DNA from: Wenzhouxiangella marina
Lineage (GTDB): Bacteria > Pseudomonadota > Gammaproteobacteria > Xanthomonadales > Wenzhouxiangellaceae
Reading direction: 5' to 3'
DNA length: 64,000 bases
NCBI RefSeq assembly: GCF_001187785.1
Contig: NZ_CP012154.1
Span: 1,296,501-1,360,500 of the forward strand
In this document: positions 18,721 to 28,976 of the stretch, one piece after another
Numbering within the stretch: position 1 is the stretch's first letter
How the letters are laid out: each line of letters starts with the position of its first letter
The notes under the pieces: generated by a model
The model's input: only the letters and a program-made list of their open reading frames with translations
Database searches by the model: none
What the model was told of the DNA's origin: nothing
Position numbers and translations under genes: made by a program

Positions 18721-19749
18721 ATGAAACTCGATCGCTTGCTCGCTGTTTCGCTGGCTCTGGGCCTGGTCTCGACCTCGGCCCTGGCCCAGGACGATCCGTA
18801 CGACAATCGCTGGTACTTCGGCGCCGCCGGTGGTCTGGTGTGGCCGGATGGTGATCGTCTGACCGACGACGACGTCGACCTCCATTACGGGGTGTCGATC
18901 GGTCGCTTCTTCTCGCCCTCGATGAGCGTGGATCTGCGCTTCGACCGCTACCAGCTCGACTACGATGAGGCGACGCCGGGCACGAGCAGCCGCCAGCAGT
19001 CCATCGGCCTCGTCGGCCGCTACCATTTCCGCGAAGGCCAGGACACGCGCCCCTACATCATGGCCGGCCTCGGGATTCAGGATCACAAGAGCATCTACGA
19101 CAAGGGTCGCGACGTCTATGGCTCCGTCGGCCTGGGCGTGCTCCATACCTATTCCGATCGCGTGAGCATGCGTCTGGAAGGTGAGTACCGCCATGACAAC
19201 GACCGCGATACCTTCAACACCGGTGCCGGCTTCGACGATTTCATGCTGACCCTGGGCTTCAACTTCGCCATCGGTGAGCGTGCGCGAGCGCCGCAGCCCG
19301 AGCCGATGCCCGAGCCGGCCCCGCAGCCGGTCCGCCGGCCGACGCCGGAGCCGATCCAGGCTCGTCAGGCCGAGCCCGAGCCCGAGCCGGAAGTGGTGTT
19401 CGAGTTCTCCGCGGCCGTGACCTTCGATCTGAACTCCGCCCGTCTGCAGCCCAGCGCCATCGCCGAGCTCAACGACGCGGTCGAAGTGCTGAGCATGCAC
19501 ACCCAGCTGAGCCACATCGAGATCGCCGGTCACACCTGTGACCTCGGTGCTGCCGGTTACAACCAGACCCTGTCCGAGCAGCGCGCGCAGGCCGTCCGCG
19601 ACTACCTGGTCGAGCACGGCATCGCTGCCGATCGCCTGTCGGTCCGTGGCTACGGCGAAGATCGCCCGAAGGTGCCCAATACCTCGGATTCGAACCGCCA
19701 GCAGAACCGCCGCGTGGAGCTGGTGGTGATGGGCAAGAGCGAAGGTTGA
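18721..19749 (+). CDS. OmpA-family outer membrane protein
   Basis: The protein has 342 residues. A signal peptide (MKLDRLLAVSLALGLVSTSALA) is followed by an eight-stranded-barrel-like N-domain (WYFGAAGGLVWPDGD to about residue 185), a Pro/Glu-rich linker (PQPEPMPEPAPQPV, PEPEPEP), and a C-terminal OmpA peptidoglycan-binding domain (TFDLNSARLQPSAIAEL, YNQTLSEQRAQAVRDYL, QQNRRVELVV). As in the 7741-10107 paralogue, the canonical Asp of GHTDxxG is Cys (GHTCDLG). The two genes share the C-domain but this one lacks Ig repeats. AAGGA lies 9 nt before the ATG. A strong terminator follows. Confidence 0.9.
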   Translation: MKLDRLLAVSLALGLVSTSALAQDDPYDNRWYFGAAGGLVWPDGDRLTDDDVDLHYGVSIGRFFSPSMSVDLRFDRYQLDYDEATPGTSSRQQSIGLVGRYHFREGQDTRPYIMAGLGIQDHKSIYDKGRDVYGSVGLGVLHTYSDRVSMRLEGEYRHDNDRDTFNTGAGFDDFMLTLGFNFAIGERARAPQPEPMPEPAPQPVRRPTPEPIQARQAEPEPEPEVVFEFSAAVTFDLNSARLQPSAIAELNDAVEVLSMHTQLSHIEIAGHTCDLGAAGYNQTLSEQRAQAVRDYLVEHGIAADRLSVRGYGEDRPKVPNTSDSNRQQNRRVELVVMGKSEG

Positions 19750-19794
19750 TCCCGACCGTTCCGGCTTCGGCACGGAGCGAGTCCGCTTGAACGG

Positions 19795-19830
19795 AGGCCG
19801 GTCCCGCCATGGTGGGACCGGCCTTTTCTT
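19795..19830 (+). terminator. Rho-independent terminator after the OmpA gene
   Basis: AGGCCGGTCCC (19795-19805) pairs with GGGACCGGCCT (19814-19824), loop GCCATGGT, followed by TTTTCTTTT. It also lies between convergent genes and could stop sufE transcription on the other strand. Confidence 0.9.
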
Positions 19831-19877
19831 TTGTTATTGATGCGCTGGTGGTATTGCTGCGCTGGCTGAGTTCGGGC

Positions 19878-20293
19878 TCAGCCGGCCTGCTGGGCACTCG
19901 TCGCGACGTTGCGAATGGCACGAAGCATGGCATCGAGGCCGTTGGCGCGGGTTGGCGAGAGGTGCTGACTCAGGCCGATGGCCTTGATGAACTTCGGTTC
20001 CGTCGCCAGGATGTCCTCGGCCGAGCGCCCGGAGTAGATGCGCAGGATCAGGGCGATCAGGCCGGAGACGATGGCCGCATCGGAGGCCGCTCTGAAGTGC
20101 AGCGAGCTGGCATCGCCCTCGCTGACCAGCCAGACCCGGGACTGGCAGCCGTCGAGCAGCCGATCCTCGGTCTTCTCGGCCGGGTCGAGCGGGGGCAGCT
20201 TTTTCCCCAGGTCGATCAGGTACTGATAACGATCCATCCAGTCGTCGAACAGGCTGAATTCGTCGATGATCTCCTGCTGGACCTGATCGGTAC

Positions 20294-20297
<4 letters not shown>
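19878..20297 (-). CDS. sufE: Cysteine desulfuration protein SufE
   Basis: This 139-residue SufE-fold protein accepts persulfide sulfur from a SufS-type desulfurase for Fe-S cluster assembly. The acceptor is C51 in DGCQSRVWL, the position expected from E. coli SufE. Other family segments are [16 protein letters not shown] and [13 protein letters not shown]. Its start codon overlaps the cysS stop as ATGA, so the two cysteine-related genes are translationally coupled. No suf operon is in the window. Confidence 0.93.
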
Positions 20298-21673
<1,376 letters not shown>

Positions 21674-21803
21674 GTTCGGGTCGGTTCGGGTCGGATCAGG
21701 GTCGGCTCACGAGGACGTCGGTCGATTCACGAGGGGAACGGGCCGGGTGGCCGAAACGCTACAATTCGGGGATTGGCAAGTCTAACGCAATCCGGAGTTC
21801 TCC

Positions 21804-23123
21804 ATGCCCGACCGCAATGCCCTGCTGTTTTCCCGTCACATCGAATCGCGCCGGCACGACACCGACCACATCCTGAGCGAGCTGGGCTACGACGCGCTGT
21901 TGATCCATTCCGGGCGCCCGGAGATGCGCCTGTTCGATGATCATCATCCGCCGTTCCGCGCGAACGCGCCCTTCGTAGCCTGGGTGCCGCAGCCCTTCGC
22001 CGTCGATTCCCTGCTCGAGATCCGGGTCGGGCAGACGCCGCGACTGTGGTTCTGCCAACCGGACGATTACTGGCACGTCCCGCCGGCCGCGCCGGCCGAC
22101 TGGTGGGGCGGTGAGTTCGATCTGCACATCGTGCGCAGCGCCGAGGAATGGCATGCGCGATTCTCGGAGCATCGCTCGCTGGCCGTCATCGGCCATGAGC
22201 GCGATCTGGCGGCCCTGGTCGAGAACGCGGATCTCAATCCCCCCGCGCTCATCCAGCGACTCGACGAAGTCCGAACGCGCAAGACGGCATGGGAGCGGGA
22301 GTGCATCAGCGAGGCCAACCGGATTGCCGCAGGAGCCCATCGCGCGGCCGCACGTGCCTTCGAGTCCGGCGCCAGTGAGCTGGAGATCCACCTGGCCTAT
22401 CTCGCCGCCGCCGGCCAGGATCAGGATCACATGCCCTACAACAACATCGTCTGCCTGAACGAGCACGCGGCCGTGCTCCACTATCAGCACCGCTCGCCGA
22501 CGCGACCCGAACAACTGAAGAGCTTCCTGATCGATGCCGGCGCGGACTGCCATGGCTACGCCGCCGACATCACCCGCACCTGGACGGCGCCCGAGGGCAG
22601 CGACTTCGATGATCTGATCGAGGCCATGGACCATGTGCAGCAGCGCCTCTGCAATCGCATGCGGGCGGGCCAGAGCTACGTCGATCTGCACCGCGAGGCG
22701 CATCTGGGCGTGGCCGGTGTGCTGGAACATGCCGGCCTGGTGCGCATGTCGCCCGACGCCATGGTCGAGACGGGCGTGAGCAGTCACTTCCTGCCGCACG
22801 GGCTCGGGCACTTCCTCGGCATCCAGGTGCACGATGTGGCCGGCAAGCTCAGTCCCGACGGCACGCCCCTGCCGCCGCCGGAGGCCTATCCGGCGCTGCG
22901 CTTGACCCGAACCCTGGAGGCCGGCAATGTGGTCACGGTCGAGCCCGGGCTCTACTTCATTCCGATGCTGCTGGACCGTCTGCGCGAGAGCGCCCACGCC
23001 GAGCACATCGACTGGCAGGGCATCGACGCCCTGATTCCCTTCGGTGGCATCCGCATCGAAGACGATGTGCTGGTCACCGAGGGCGATCCGGTCAACTTCA
23101 CCCGACGCTTCCTCGACGATTGA
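21804..23123 (+). CDS. pepQ: Xaa-Pro dipeptidase
   Basis: This 439-residue metallopeptidase of the M24B (pita-bread) family hydrolyses X-Pro dipeptides. Metal ligands are visible in order: two Asp in DAGADCHGYAADITRTW, His in LPHGLGHFLGIQVHD, Glu in TVEPGLYF and Glu in IRIEDDVLVTEG. The N-terminal half (MPDRNALLFSRHIESRRHDT) is the PepQ-type non-catalytic domain. The length matches E. coli PepQ (443). GGAG precedes the ATG. It stands alone. Confidence 0.93.
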   Translation: MPDRNALLFSRHIESRRHDTDHILSELGYDALLIHSGRPEMRLFDDHHPPFRANAPFVAWVPQPFAVDSLLEIRVGQTPRLWFCQPDDYWHVPPAAPADWWGGEFDLHIVRSAEEWHARFSEHRSLAVIGHERDLAALVENADLNPPALIQRLDEVRTRKTAWERECISEANRIAAGAHRAAARAFESGASELEIHLAYLAAAGQDQDHMPYNNIVCLNEHAAVLHYQHRSPTRPEQLKSFLIDAGADCHGYAADITRTWTAPEGSDFDDLIEAMDHVQQRLCNRMRAGQSYVDLHREAHLGVAGVLEHAGLVRMSPDAMVETGVSSHFLPHGLGHFLGIQVHDVAGKLSPDGTPLPPPEAYPALRLTRTLEAGNVVTVEPGLYFIPMLLDRLRESAHAEHIDWQGIDALIPFGGIRIEDDVLVTEGDPVNFTRRFLDD

Positions 23124-23193
23124 GGGAATCGTCTGGCGTGTTTCAGGGCTGGATTTCGTACTGCTTGTAGATAGGGGAACCAAGAATCGATGC

Positions 23194-23214
23194 GACGCGG
23201 AACCCCTCCGCGTC
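23194..23214 (+). promoter_or_regulatory. Stem-loop in the leader of the 1578-residue protein gene
   Basis: GACGCGGA (23194-23201) pairs with TCCGCGTC (23207-23214), loop ACCCC, 6 nt upstream of the GGAGG ribosome-binding site. It could be a 5' stabiliser or regulator. No T-run follows, so it is not a terminator. Confidence 0.45.
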
Positions 23215-23229
23215 ATTCTGGAGGCTTAG

Positions 23230-26200
23230 ATGAAGCAGCTTGCACTTGTTTTCGCGCTTGTTCTGGCGCCTGGCCTGTGCGCGGCGCAGTTCGATACCGC
23301 GTTGGCCGATCTGGAGGCGCAGCGCCTGTGGCAGGAAACCCTGAGCGGATCCGGGGCCGAACGAGGGCAGGTCGACGATGCACGCGACCGTGTCCATCGT
23401 GCGGCCGAGATGCTGATGCAGGTCGAGCGGGGGCTGATCCCGCTGTCGCCGCGGGCCATGTCACAGCTCGAGGAGATCCTGGCGCAGGGTCCGGATGATG
23501 CTGGCCTGGGGCGCTCTGGCTCCGTTCAGGGTCCGTTCGGCACCTTGCAGGGAACGGTGCGGGAAGCGGGCACCCTGACGCCCGTGACGCAGGGGCAGGT
23601 CACCGCCATCCCGTTCGGCGTCGGGACCTTCAACAGCTTCTCGGCCGCCCTGCAGCCCGACGGCAGCTACAGCCTGGCCGTGCCGCCGGGGCAATACGTG
23701 CTGCAGACACGCAGCCATCCGGAACACGTGAAGGAAGCCTGGCCCGGTCAAACCTGCGTCGACGCCAATCTGTGTTCGCCCTGGTACGCCGGGGACATCA
23801 TCGAAGTCGGCGACGGCACGGTCAGCACCCATGACTTCGAGCTGCAACGCGGGGTGCGCCTGACGGGCACGGTGACCGACACCTCCACGGCGGCCGTGCA
23901 GAATGCCCGGGTCTGGCTGGTTTCGAGGAACCGCAACGTCCGCACCCTCGGCAGCACCGCCCCCGACGGCAGCTATTCCACCAGCGAGGCGCTGCCGCCG
24001 GGTGAGTACCGCGTCTTTGCCGAAGCGCCCGCGGGCTCGGGCCTGATCGGTGAACTGCACGATGGCCAGCCCTGTCAGCTCGAATGCCGTGACCTGCCGG
24101 TGGCTTTCGTGGCGCTCACCGACACCAGCTCGCCGACGGTCTTCGACTTCCAGCTCGGTGCCGGCTTCGGTCTGTCCGGGCAGGTGTTCGAAGCCGATGG
24201 TCTGACCCCGCTCGAGCAGGCCCTGGTGCAGATTCAGTCGGTCGATGGCGCCACGCTGTGGACGGCGCAGACCGATGCCGGCGGCGCCTACCAGTTCGAC
24301 AGCCTGCGGGCCACGGACTATCGGATCGTCGTGACCCATCCGAGCCGCCTGGGCCAGGTCTACCCCGGCGTGGATTGCTTCGGCAGCGCCTGTTCCATCG
24401 AGGTCGGCTCCACCATTGCCCTGGGTGCGGCTCCGCAGGTCCTGGATTTCGATCTGCAGCCCGGCAGCACCGTGTCCGGCACCATCCGCCGGCTCAGTGA
24501 CGGCACGCCGGTCGAAGGGGCCTTCGTCCGGGTCTTCAACAGCCTGCAGGGCGGGGTCTCGACCCTGACCGATGCCGCGGGTAACTTCACCGCGCAAGGC
24601 CTGACCGAGGGCACGTTCTTCGTGTCGGCAGACCCGGACCATGCGATTACGCCTGGCCTGCAGCGCGGTTTCCTCGGCAACGTCAATTGCCCGGCATCAC
24701 GCTGCGGCGATTTCGGTGATCCCATTTCGGTGCCGGCGGTCGGGACCGTGAGTGGCGTCGATATCGATCTGGCCATCGGCGGCGCCCTGAGCGGGCAGCT
24801 CGTCGACCAGGTCAGCACGGCCGTGCTGGGCTTCGTGTTCGTGCCTCGTCTCGAACTCTGGGTCGCCTCCGGCCCCTTTGCCGGCCAGCTGGCCGATCAG
24901 GGCCTGAGCGACGAGTTCGGCAATTACACCCTCGATGGCCTGATGCCCGGGTCCTACAAGGCCACCTTCGGGACCAGTTCCCATCTCGGCCTGATCGACA
25001 TGTCCTTCGGCGGCCAGCCCTGTCCGCGCGGTTCCTGCGATCAGAGTCTGCTGCCCACGGTCTTCGTGACCGCCGGCACGACCCTGCCGGGCATCTCGGC
25101 GACCCTGCCACGTGGGCCGGTCATCTCGGGCCAGGTTCGAGACAGCCTGACCCTGCAGGCGCCCGATATCGTCGCCGCCGGCCGCAGTCAGATCATTTCC
25201 CTCTACGGTGCCTCCGGCAACTACGCCGGTTTCAGCCCCCTGGATGGCGAAGGCCGCTACCGCAGCCGCACGGGCTTCCCGGCCGGTACCTTCTTCGTGT
25301 CGACCTATGGCACGCGCAACCTGACCCCGTTCGGGGACAACTACGTCGATCAGGCCTACAACGGCCTGGATTGCCTGCGTCTGCAGTGCAATCTGACCGG
25401 CGCCGGGACCGGCCTGACCATCGCGGGCAGTGACATCGCCAACGTCGATTTCAATCTCCGCCAGGGCGGCCGGATCGAAGGCAATGTGGAAGACGCCGGC
25501 AGCCTCTCCGGCCTGCCCGGTGTGGTGGTGGAAGCCTACGATGGCCTTGGCCAACTGCTCGCCTCGGCACCGACCGATGTGGCCGGAAACTACCGGATCG
25601 AAGGCCTGCCGACCGGCAACTATTTCCTGCGCACCCGCAACCTGATCGGCTACCAGGACCAGCTGCACGCCGGTGCCTCCTGCAATCCCTTCTGTGATCC
25701 CGTCACCGGCACTCCCGTGCCCGTCACCGAAACGGTGGTGACCCCGGGCATCGATTTCAGTCTCGTTCAATCCGCTGCCCTGTCCGGGACGGTGACCTTG
25801 AGCGGCGGGCCCATCGCGAACGTGACCGTGGAGGTCTACGGCGCGATTGGCAACCTGCTCGGAACCACCCTGTCGGCCGCCGATGGCAGCTTCGAGTTCA
25901 ACAGCCTGGCGGCCGGTGAGTTCTACCTGCGCACCCGCAACCCCTTCGGACACGCCGACGTGCTCTATGTGTCCGAAGCCTGCGTGGGTTCGGCCTGCCA
26001 GGTGCGGCGCGGTGATCCGATCGTTCTGAGCCCCGGCTCGAGCGTCAGCGGTCTGAACCTCGACCTGCAGCCTGGCGCCCTCATCAGCGGTGAAGTGCAT
26101 GACCGTCTGGTACCGGCGACCAAGCTCTCGGGCGTTCGCGTCCAGTTGCTCGATGCGCGCGGCGCGGTGGCCTTCGAGGCAACGAGCGATGCCAATGGCG

Positions 26201-27966
26201 AGTTCCAGTTCGAAGCCCTCGCGGCCGGTGATTACCACCTCGTCACCCGCGACACCCCGGGCTACGTGGACCAGACCCTCGGCGGCACGCCTTGCCCGAG
26301 CGCCTGCGATGGGCTCAATGGCAGCGTCGTGACGATCACGGCCGGGTCCACCTCGGCTGGCAATGTCCTCGATCTGGCGCCGGGTGCTTCGGTCAGCGGC
26401 AACGTGCTGGCCGGCGGCAGCCCGGCCGTGGGGGCCATTGCCCAGGTCTACAACGCCAGCGGTGTGCCGGTCTATCAACAGCCGACCAACCCGTCCGGCA
26501 ACTACGAGATCGACCAGCTACCCGATGGCGACTTCTTCGTTCGGATCGGCAACGTGCCCGGTCACGTCTCCCAGCTCTGGGACGACAACAACTGCAGCGG
26601 CTACTGCGACATCCTCAATGGCGATGCCGTGACGATCGCTGGCAGTGTTTCGGTGGGCTCGATCAACTTCAATCTGCCGGCCGGTGGAGCGATCAGCGGT
26701 CAGGTGACCGATGGCAGCTCACCCCTGGCGGTGGTCGAGGTCGTGGCCTACGACTTGTCGGGCTTCATCGCCGGCCGGGCCCAGACCGATGCAGCGGGCA
26801 ACTACAGCATCGGCGGCCTGGAGAATGGCAGCTATCGACTGCGGACGACCAATACCGGTGGCTTCGTGGACCAGGTCTACGGGGGCAGCAGCTGTTCGCC
26901 CCTGCCTTGTCCTCTGGCCGGTGGCAGCACCGTGGCAGTGGCGGGCGCCAGCGTTCCGGGCATCGACTTCGCGCTGACTGCCGGCGGCAGCATCTCCGGA
27001 TCGGCCACCGACCAGTTCGGCAATCCGCTGATTTCCGGGACCGCCCGTCTGCTCGACGAAAACGGGATCGAGCTCGACTCGGTCGCGATCTCGAGCGGGA
27101 TCTGGCGCTTCGATGGCCTGGCCGACGGCAGCTACTTCGTGTTGATCGAAAACGACCTGGGCCTGATCGATGAACTGTTTGCCGGCGTGCCCTGTCCGGG
27201 TGGTGCCTGCGACATTCCTGCCCTGGGCACGCCGATCACCCTCGGCGGTGGTCGCGTGGTCGGTCGGGGTGCATCGAGTGGTATCGGTCTGGCTCTGTCG
27301 CGCGGCGCGTCGCTCAGCGGTCGTCTGACCGACGCCCAGAGCGGCTCACCGATCGTCGGTGCCACCGTCTATGTCCGGACTCTGGATGGCCGCGTCGCCG
27401 CCAGCGGCGTCACCGACGGCCTGGGGGACTACCGGACCGACGGCAGCCTGCCGGACGGTCAGTACTACGTCTCCACGGCCAGCGGCACGCAGCGCGGCGT
27501 GGACGACAACTACATCAACGAGCTCTATCCTGACGTCGACTGCCCCCTCGACTGCGATCTTTCCCTGGGGACCATCGTGGACCTGAACGGCATCGATGTC
27601 GGCGGCTTCGATTTCGCCCTCGACAAGGGCGCAGGCGTGGCCGGCCATGTGCGCAATGCCGACAACCAGCCGCTGGTGCAGGTAGAGGTCCTGTTCTTCG
27701 ATGGACAGGGGCGGGCGGTCGGCTCGGCGAGAAGCGATTCCCTGGGCTTCTATCGGGTCTCCGGACTGCCGGCGGGCGATTACTTCGCGCACACGCGCAA
27801 CGTCCTGGGTCTGGCGGATGTGACCCTGGGTGATCAGCCTTGCGACGGGAATTGCGACCCCCTGGACGGGACTTCGGTAAACGTGCCGGCCTCGGGGCAG
27901 GTGACGGGCATCGATTTCGTGCTCGATGTGCCGGATTCGATCTTCCTGGATCGCTTCCAGCAGTAG
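23230..27966 (+). CDS. Large secreted protein of 14 CarboxypepD_reg-like repeats with cysteine pairs
   Basis: The protein has 1578 residues with signal peptide MKQLALVFALVLAPGLCAAQ and a short helical region to about residue 100. Then come 14 modules of about 90-110 residues, each starting like SGxVxD, with a central TDxxGxYxxxGL and the end GIDFxL. These are carboxypeptidase regulatory-like/transthyretin-type beta-sandwiches. Between nearly every pair of modules is a short Cys-x(2-5)-Cys loop (for example QPCQLEC, ASCNPFC, TPCPSAC, QPCDGNC), giving 14 regularly spaced pairs that could be disulfides in the periplasm or outside. The protein ends DSIFLDRFQQ, resembling the end of the protein at 62409-63545. 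No catalytic domain is visible; an adhesin or structural role is a guess. GGAGG precedes the ATG. Confidence 0.85.
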   Translation: MKQLALVFALVLAPGLCAAQFDTALADLEAQRLWQETLSGSGAERGQVDDARDRVHRAAEMLMQVERGLIPLSPRAMSQLEEILAQGPDDAGLGRSGSVQGPFGTLQGTVREAGTLTPVTQGQVTAIPFGVGTFNSFSAALQPDGSYSLAVPPGQYVLQTRSHPEHVKEAWPGQTCVDANLCSPWYAGDIIEVGDGTVSTHDFELQRGVRLTGTVTDTSTAAVQNARVWLVSRNRNVRTLGSTAPDGSYSTSEALPPGEYRVFAEAPAGSGLIGELHDGQPCQLECRDLPVAFVALTDTSSPTVFDFQLGAGFGLSGQVFEADGLTPLEQALVQIQSVDGATLWTAQTDAGGAYQFDSLRATDYRIVVTHPSRLGQVYPGVDCFGSACSIEVGSTIALGAAPQVLDFDLQPGSTVSGTIRRLSDGTPVEGAFVRVFNSLQGGVSTLTDAAGNFTAQGLTEGTFFVSADPDHAITPGLQRGFLGNVNCPASRCGDFGDPISVPAVGTVSGVDIDLAIGGALSGQLVDQVSTAVLGFVFVPRLELWVASGPFAGQLADQGLSDEFGNYTLDGLMPGSYKATFGTSSHLGLIDMSFGGQPCPRGSCDQSLLPTVFVTAGTTLPGISATLPRGPVISGQVRDSLTLQAPDIVAAGRSQIISLYGASGNYAGFSPLDGEGRYRSRTGFPAGTFFVSTYGTRNLTPFGDNYVDQAYNGLDCLRLQCNLTGAGTGLTIAGSDIANVDFNLRQGGRIEGNVEDAGSLSGLPGVVVEAYDGLGQLLASAPTDVAGNYRIEGLPTGNYFLRTRNLIGYQDQLHAGASCNPFCDPVTGTPVPVTETVVTPGIDFSLVQSAALSGTVTLSGGPIANVTVEVYGAIGNLLGTTLSAADGSFEFNSLAAGEFYLRTRNPFGHADVLYVSEACVGSACQVRRGDPIVLSPGSSVSGLNLDLQPGALISGEVHDRLVPATKLSGVRVQLLDARGAVAFEATSDANGEFQFEALAAGDYHLVTRDTPGYVDQTLGGTPCPSACDGLNGSVVTITAGSTSAGNVLDLAPGASVSGNVLAGGSPAVGAIAQVYNASGVPVYQQPTNPSGNYEIDQLPDGDFFVRIGNVPGHVSQLWDDNNCSGYCDILNGDAVTIAGSVSVGSINFNLPAGGAISGQVTDGSSPLAVVEVVAYDLSGFIAGRAQTDAAGNYSIGGLENGSYRLRTTNTGGFVDQVYGGSSCSPLPCPLAGGSTVAVAGASVPGIDFALTAGGSISGSATDQFGNPLISGTARLLDENGIELDSVAISSGIWRFDGLADGSYFVLIENDLGLIDELFAGVPCPGGACDIPALGTPITLGGGRVVGRGASSGIGLALSRGASLSGRLTDAQSGSPIVGATVYVRTLDGRVAASGVTDGLGDYRTDGSLPDGQYYVSTASGTQRGVDDNYINELYPDVDCPLDCDLSLGTIVDLNGIDVGGFDFALDKGAGVAGHVRNADNQPLVQVEVLFFDGQGRAVGSARSDSLGFYRVSGLPAGDYFAHTRNVLGLADVTLGDQPCDGNCDPLDGTSVNVPASGQVTGIDFVLDVPDSIFLDRFQQ

Positions 27967-27973
27967 TGTTCGA

Positions 27974-28010
27974 TTCGGCACCCGCGGCCAGAAGCGCCGC
28001 GGGTGCCGAA
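27974..28010. terminator. Perfect 15-bp hairpin between convergent genes
   Basis: TTCGGCACCCGCGGC (27974-27988) pairs perfectly with GCCGCGGGTGCCGAA (27996-28010), 7-nt loop. It lies in the gap between the giant gene and bfr. It lacks a T-run, so it may act as a 3'-end stabiliser rather than a true intrinsic terminator. Confidence 0.6.
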
Positions 28011-28021
28011 GGTTTCGGGGC

Positions 28022-28498
28022 TCAGTCGTGCTTGCCCATCTGTGACTGCAGGTAGCGTTGTTCGCCGATGCGCTCGATCAGATCCAGCTGCGTCTCCAGC
28101 CAGTCGACGTGTTCTTCTTCATCGTCGAGGATCTTCTGGAACAGGTCACGACTGATGTAGTCGCGGACTTTCTCGGCGTGTTCGACGGCGTCGCGATACA
28201 TCGGGATCGCTTCGAGTTCCAGCGCCAGATCGCATTCGATCACTTCCTTCGGCGTCTCTCCGATCCGCAGGCGGCCCAGGTCCTGAAGGTTCGGCAGGCC
28301 TTCCAGGAACAGGATGCGCTTGATCAGCTCGTCGGCGTGCTTCATCTCGTCGATCGACTCTTCGTATTCCTTGTGGGCAAGGCGATCGAGGCCCCAGTCC
28401 TCGAGCATTCTCGAGTGGAGAAAATACTGGTTGATGGCGGTCAGTTCGGCCTTCAGGGCACGATTGAGGGATTCGATGACGGATTTTTCGCCTTTCAT
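28022..28498 (-). CDS. bfr: Bacterioferritin
   Basis: This 158-residue haem-containing ferritin has exactly the E. coli Bfr length when started at [15 protein letters not shown] (ATG 28498). Ferroxidase ligands E18, E51 and H54 and the haem-axial M52 are in their expected places ([25 protein letters not shown]). The second ligand pair falls in LALELEAI and [13 protein letters not shown]. It stores iron as a 24-mer with haem at subunit interfaces. It is downstream of bfd, the ferredoxin that releases its iron, on the same strand. Confidence 0.96.
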   Translation of the reverse strand: MKGEKSVIESLNRALKAELTAINQYFLHSRMLEDWGLDRLAHKEYEESIDEMKHADELIKRILFLEGLPNLQDLGRLRIGETPKEVIECDLALELEAIPMYRDAVEHAEKVRDYISRDLFQKILDDEEEHVDWLETQLDLIERIGEQRYLQSQMGKHD

Positions 28499-28606
28499 GG
28501 TGCGCTCACGCTTTCTGTCGGGAAGGAGAGGCCATGGTAGCAAAGCCCTGACCTCGGGCAGCAGAAAGACGCTCCAGCACGGATCCGTGCCCGAAACGAA
28601 GCGGGC

Positions 28607-28810
28607 TCAGCGCAGGACGTGAACGGGAAGCCGCGGGCTCGAGCCGGCCTGCTGGTGCGCCCGTTCGACCACGGACTGGGCGAACTCCTCGCAGCTGCCG
28701 CAGCAGTTGGAGCAATTGGTGAGGGCGCGGATTTCCTCGAAGCTGAGCCCTTCCGAGGCGAGGGTGCTCAGGGTGTCGACCTTGATCGCATTGCAGACGC
28801 AAACGTACAT
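28607..28810 (-). CDS. bfd: Bacterioferritin-associated ferredoxin
   Basis: This 67-residue protein begins MYVCVCNAI and has a second cysteine group CSNCCGSC near residues 33-40, giving the CxC...CxxC ligand set of Bfd [2Fe-2S] proteins. In the Fe-limited cell Bfd reduces Bfr to mobilise stored iron. The gene lies immediately upstream of bfr with a Fur box in front, the usual iron-responsive arrangement. The tail after residue 50 is longer and more basic than in E. coli. Confidence 0.92.
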   Translation of the reverse strand: MYVCVCNAIKVDTLSTLASEGLSFEEIRALTNCSNCCGSCEEFAQSVVERAHQQAGSSPRLPVHVLR

Positions 28811-28824
28811 GGGCTCAGTTTATC

Positions 28825-28843
28825 GCAATGATAATCATTGTCA
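28825..28843 (-). promoter_or_regulatory. Fur box upstream of bfd
   Basis: The core CAATGATAATCATTG (28826-28840) is a perfect palindrome around one central base and fits the GATAAT-GATAAT-C-ATTATC Fur consensus closely. It ends 15 nt before the bfd start codon, so Fe-Fur should repress bfd. Confidence 0.8.
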
Positions 28844-28976
28844 ACAATTGCCTTCGTCGACTCGAATCGGGCGGGATTCTGTCGACAGGGCAGGGTTCGG
28901 TGGTGTACTGTCAGGCCAGTAGGTGGTGTGATCCGGCTCTCATCCTGATCACGCACAGGGGGAAGTCGAGGCTGAC

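Noticed and set aside
28022-28543. Longer bacterioferritin start
   Set aside because: The start at 28498 gives exactly 158 residues and puts E18, E51, M52 and H54 at the expected numbers.
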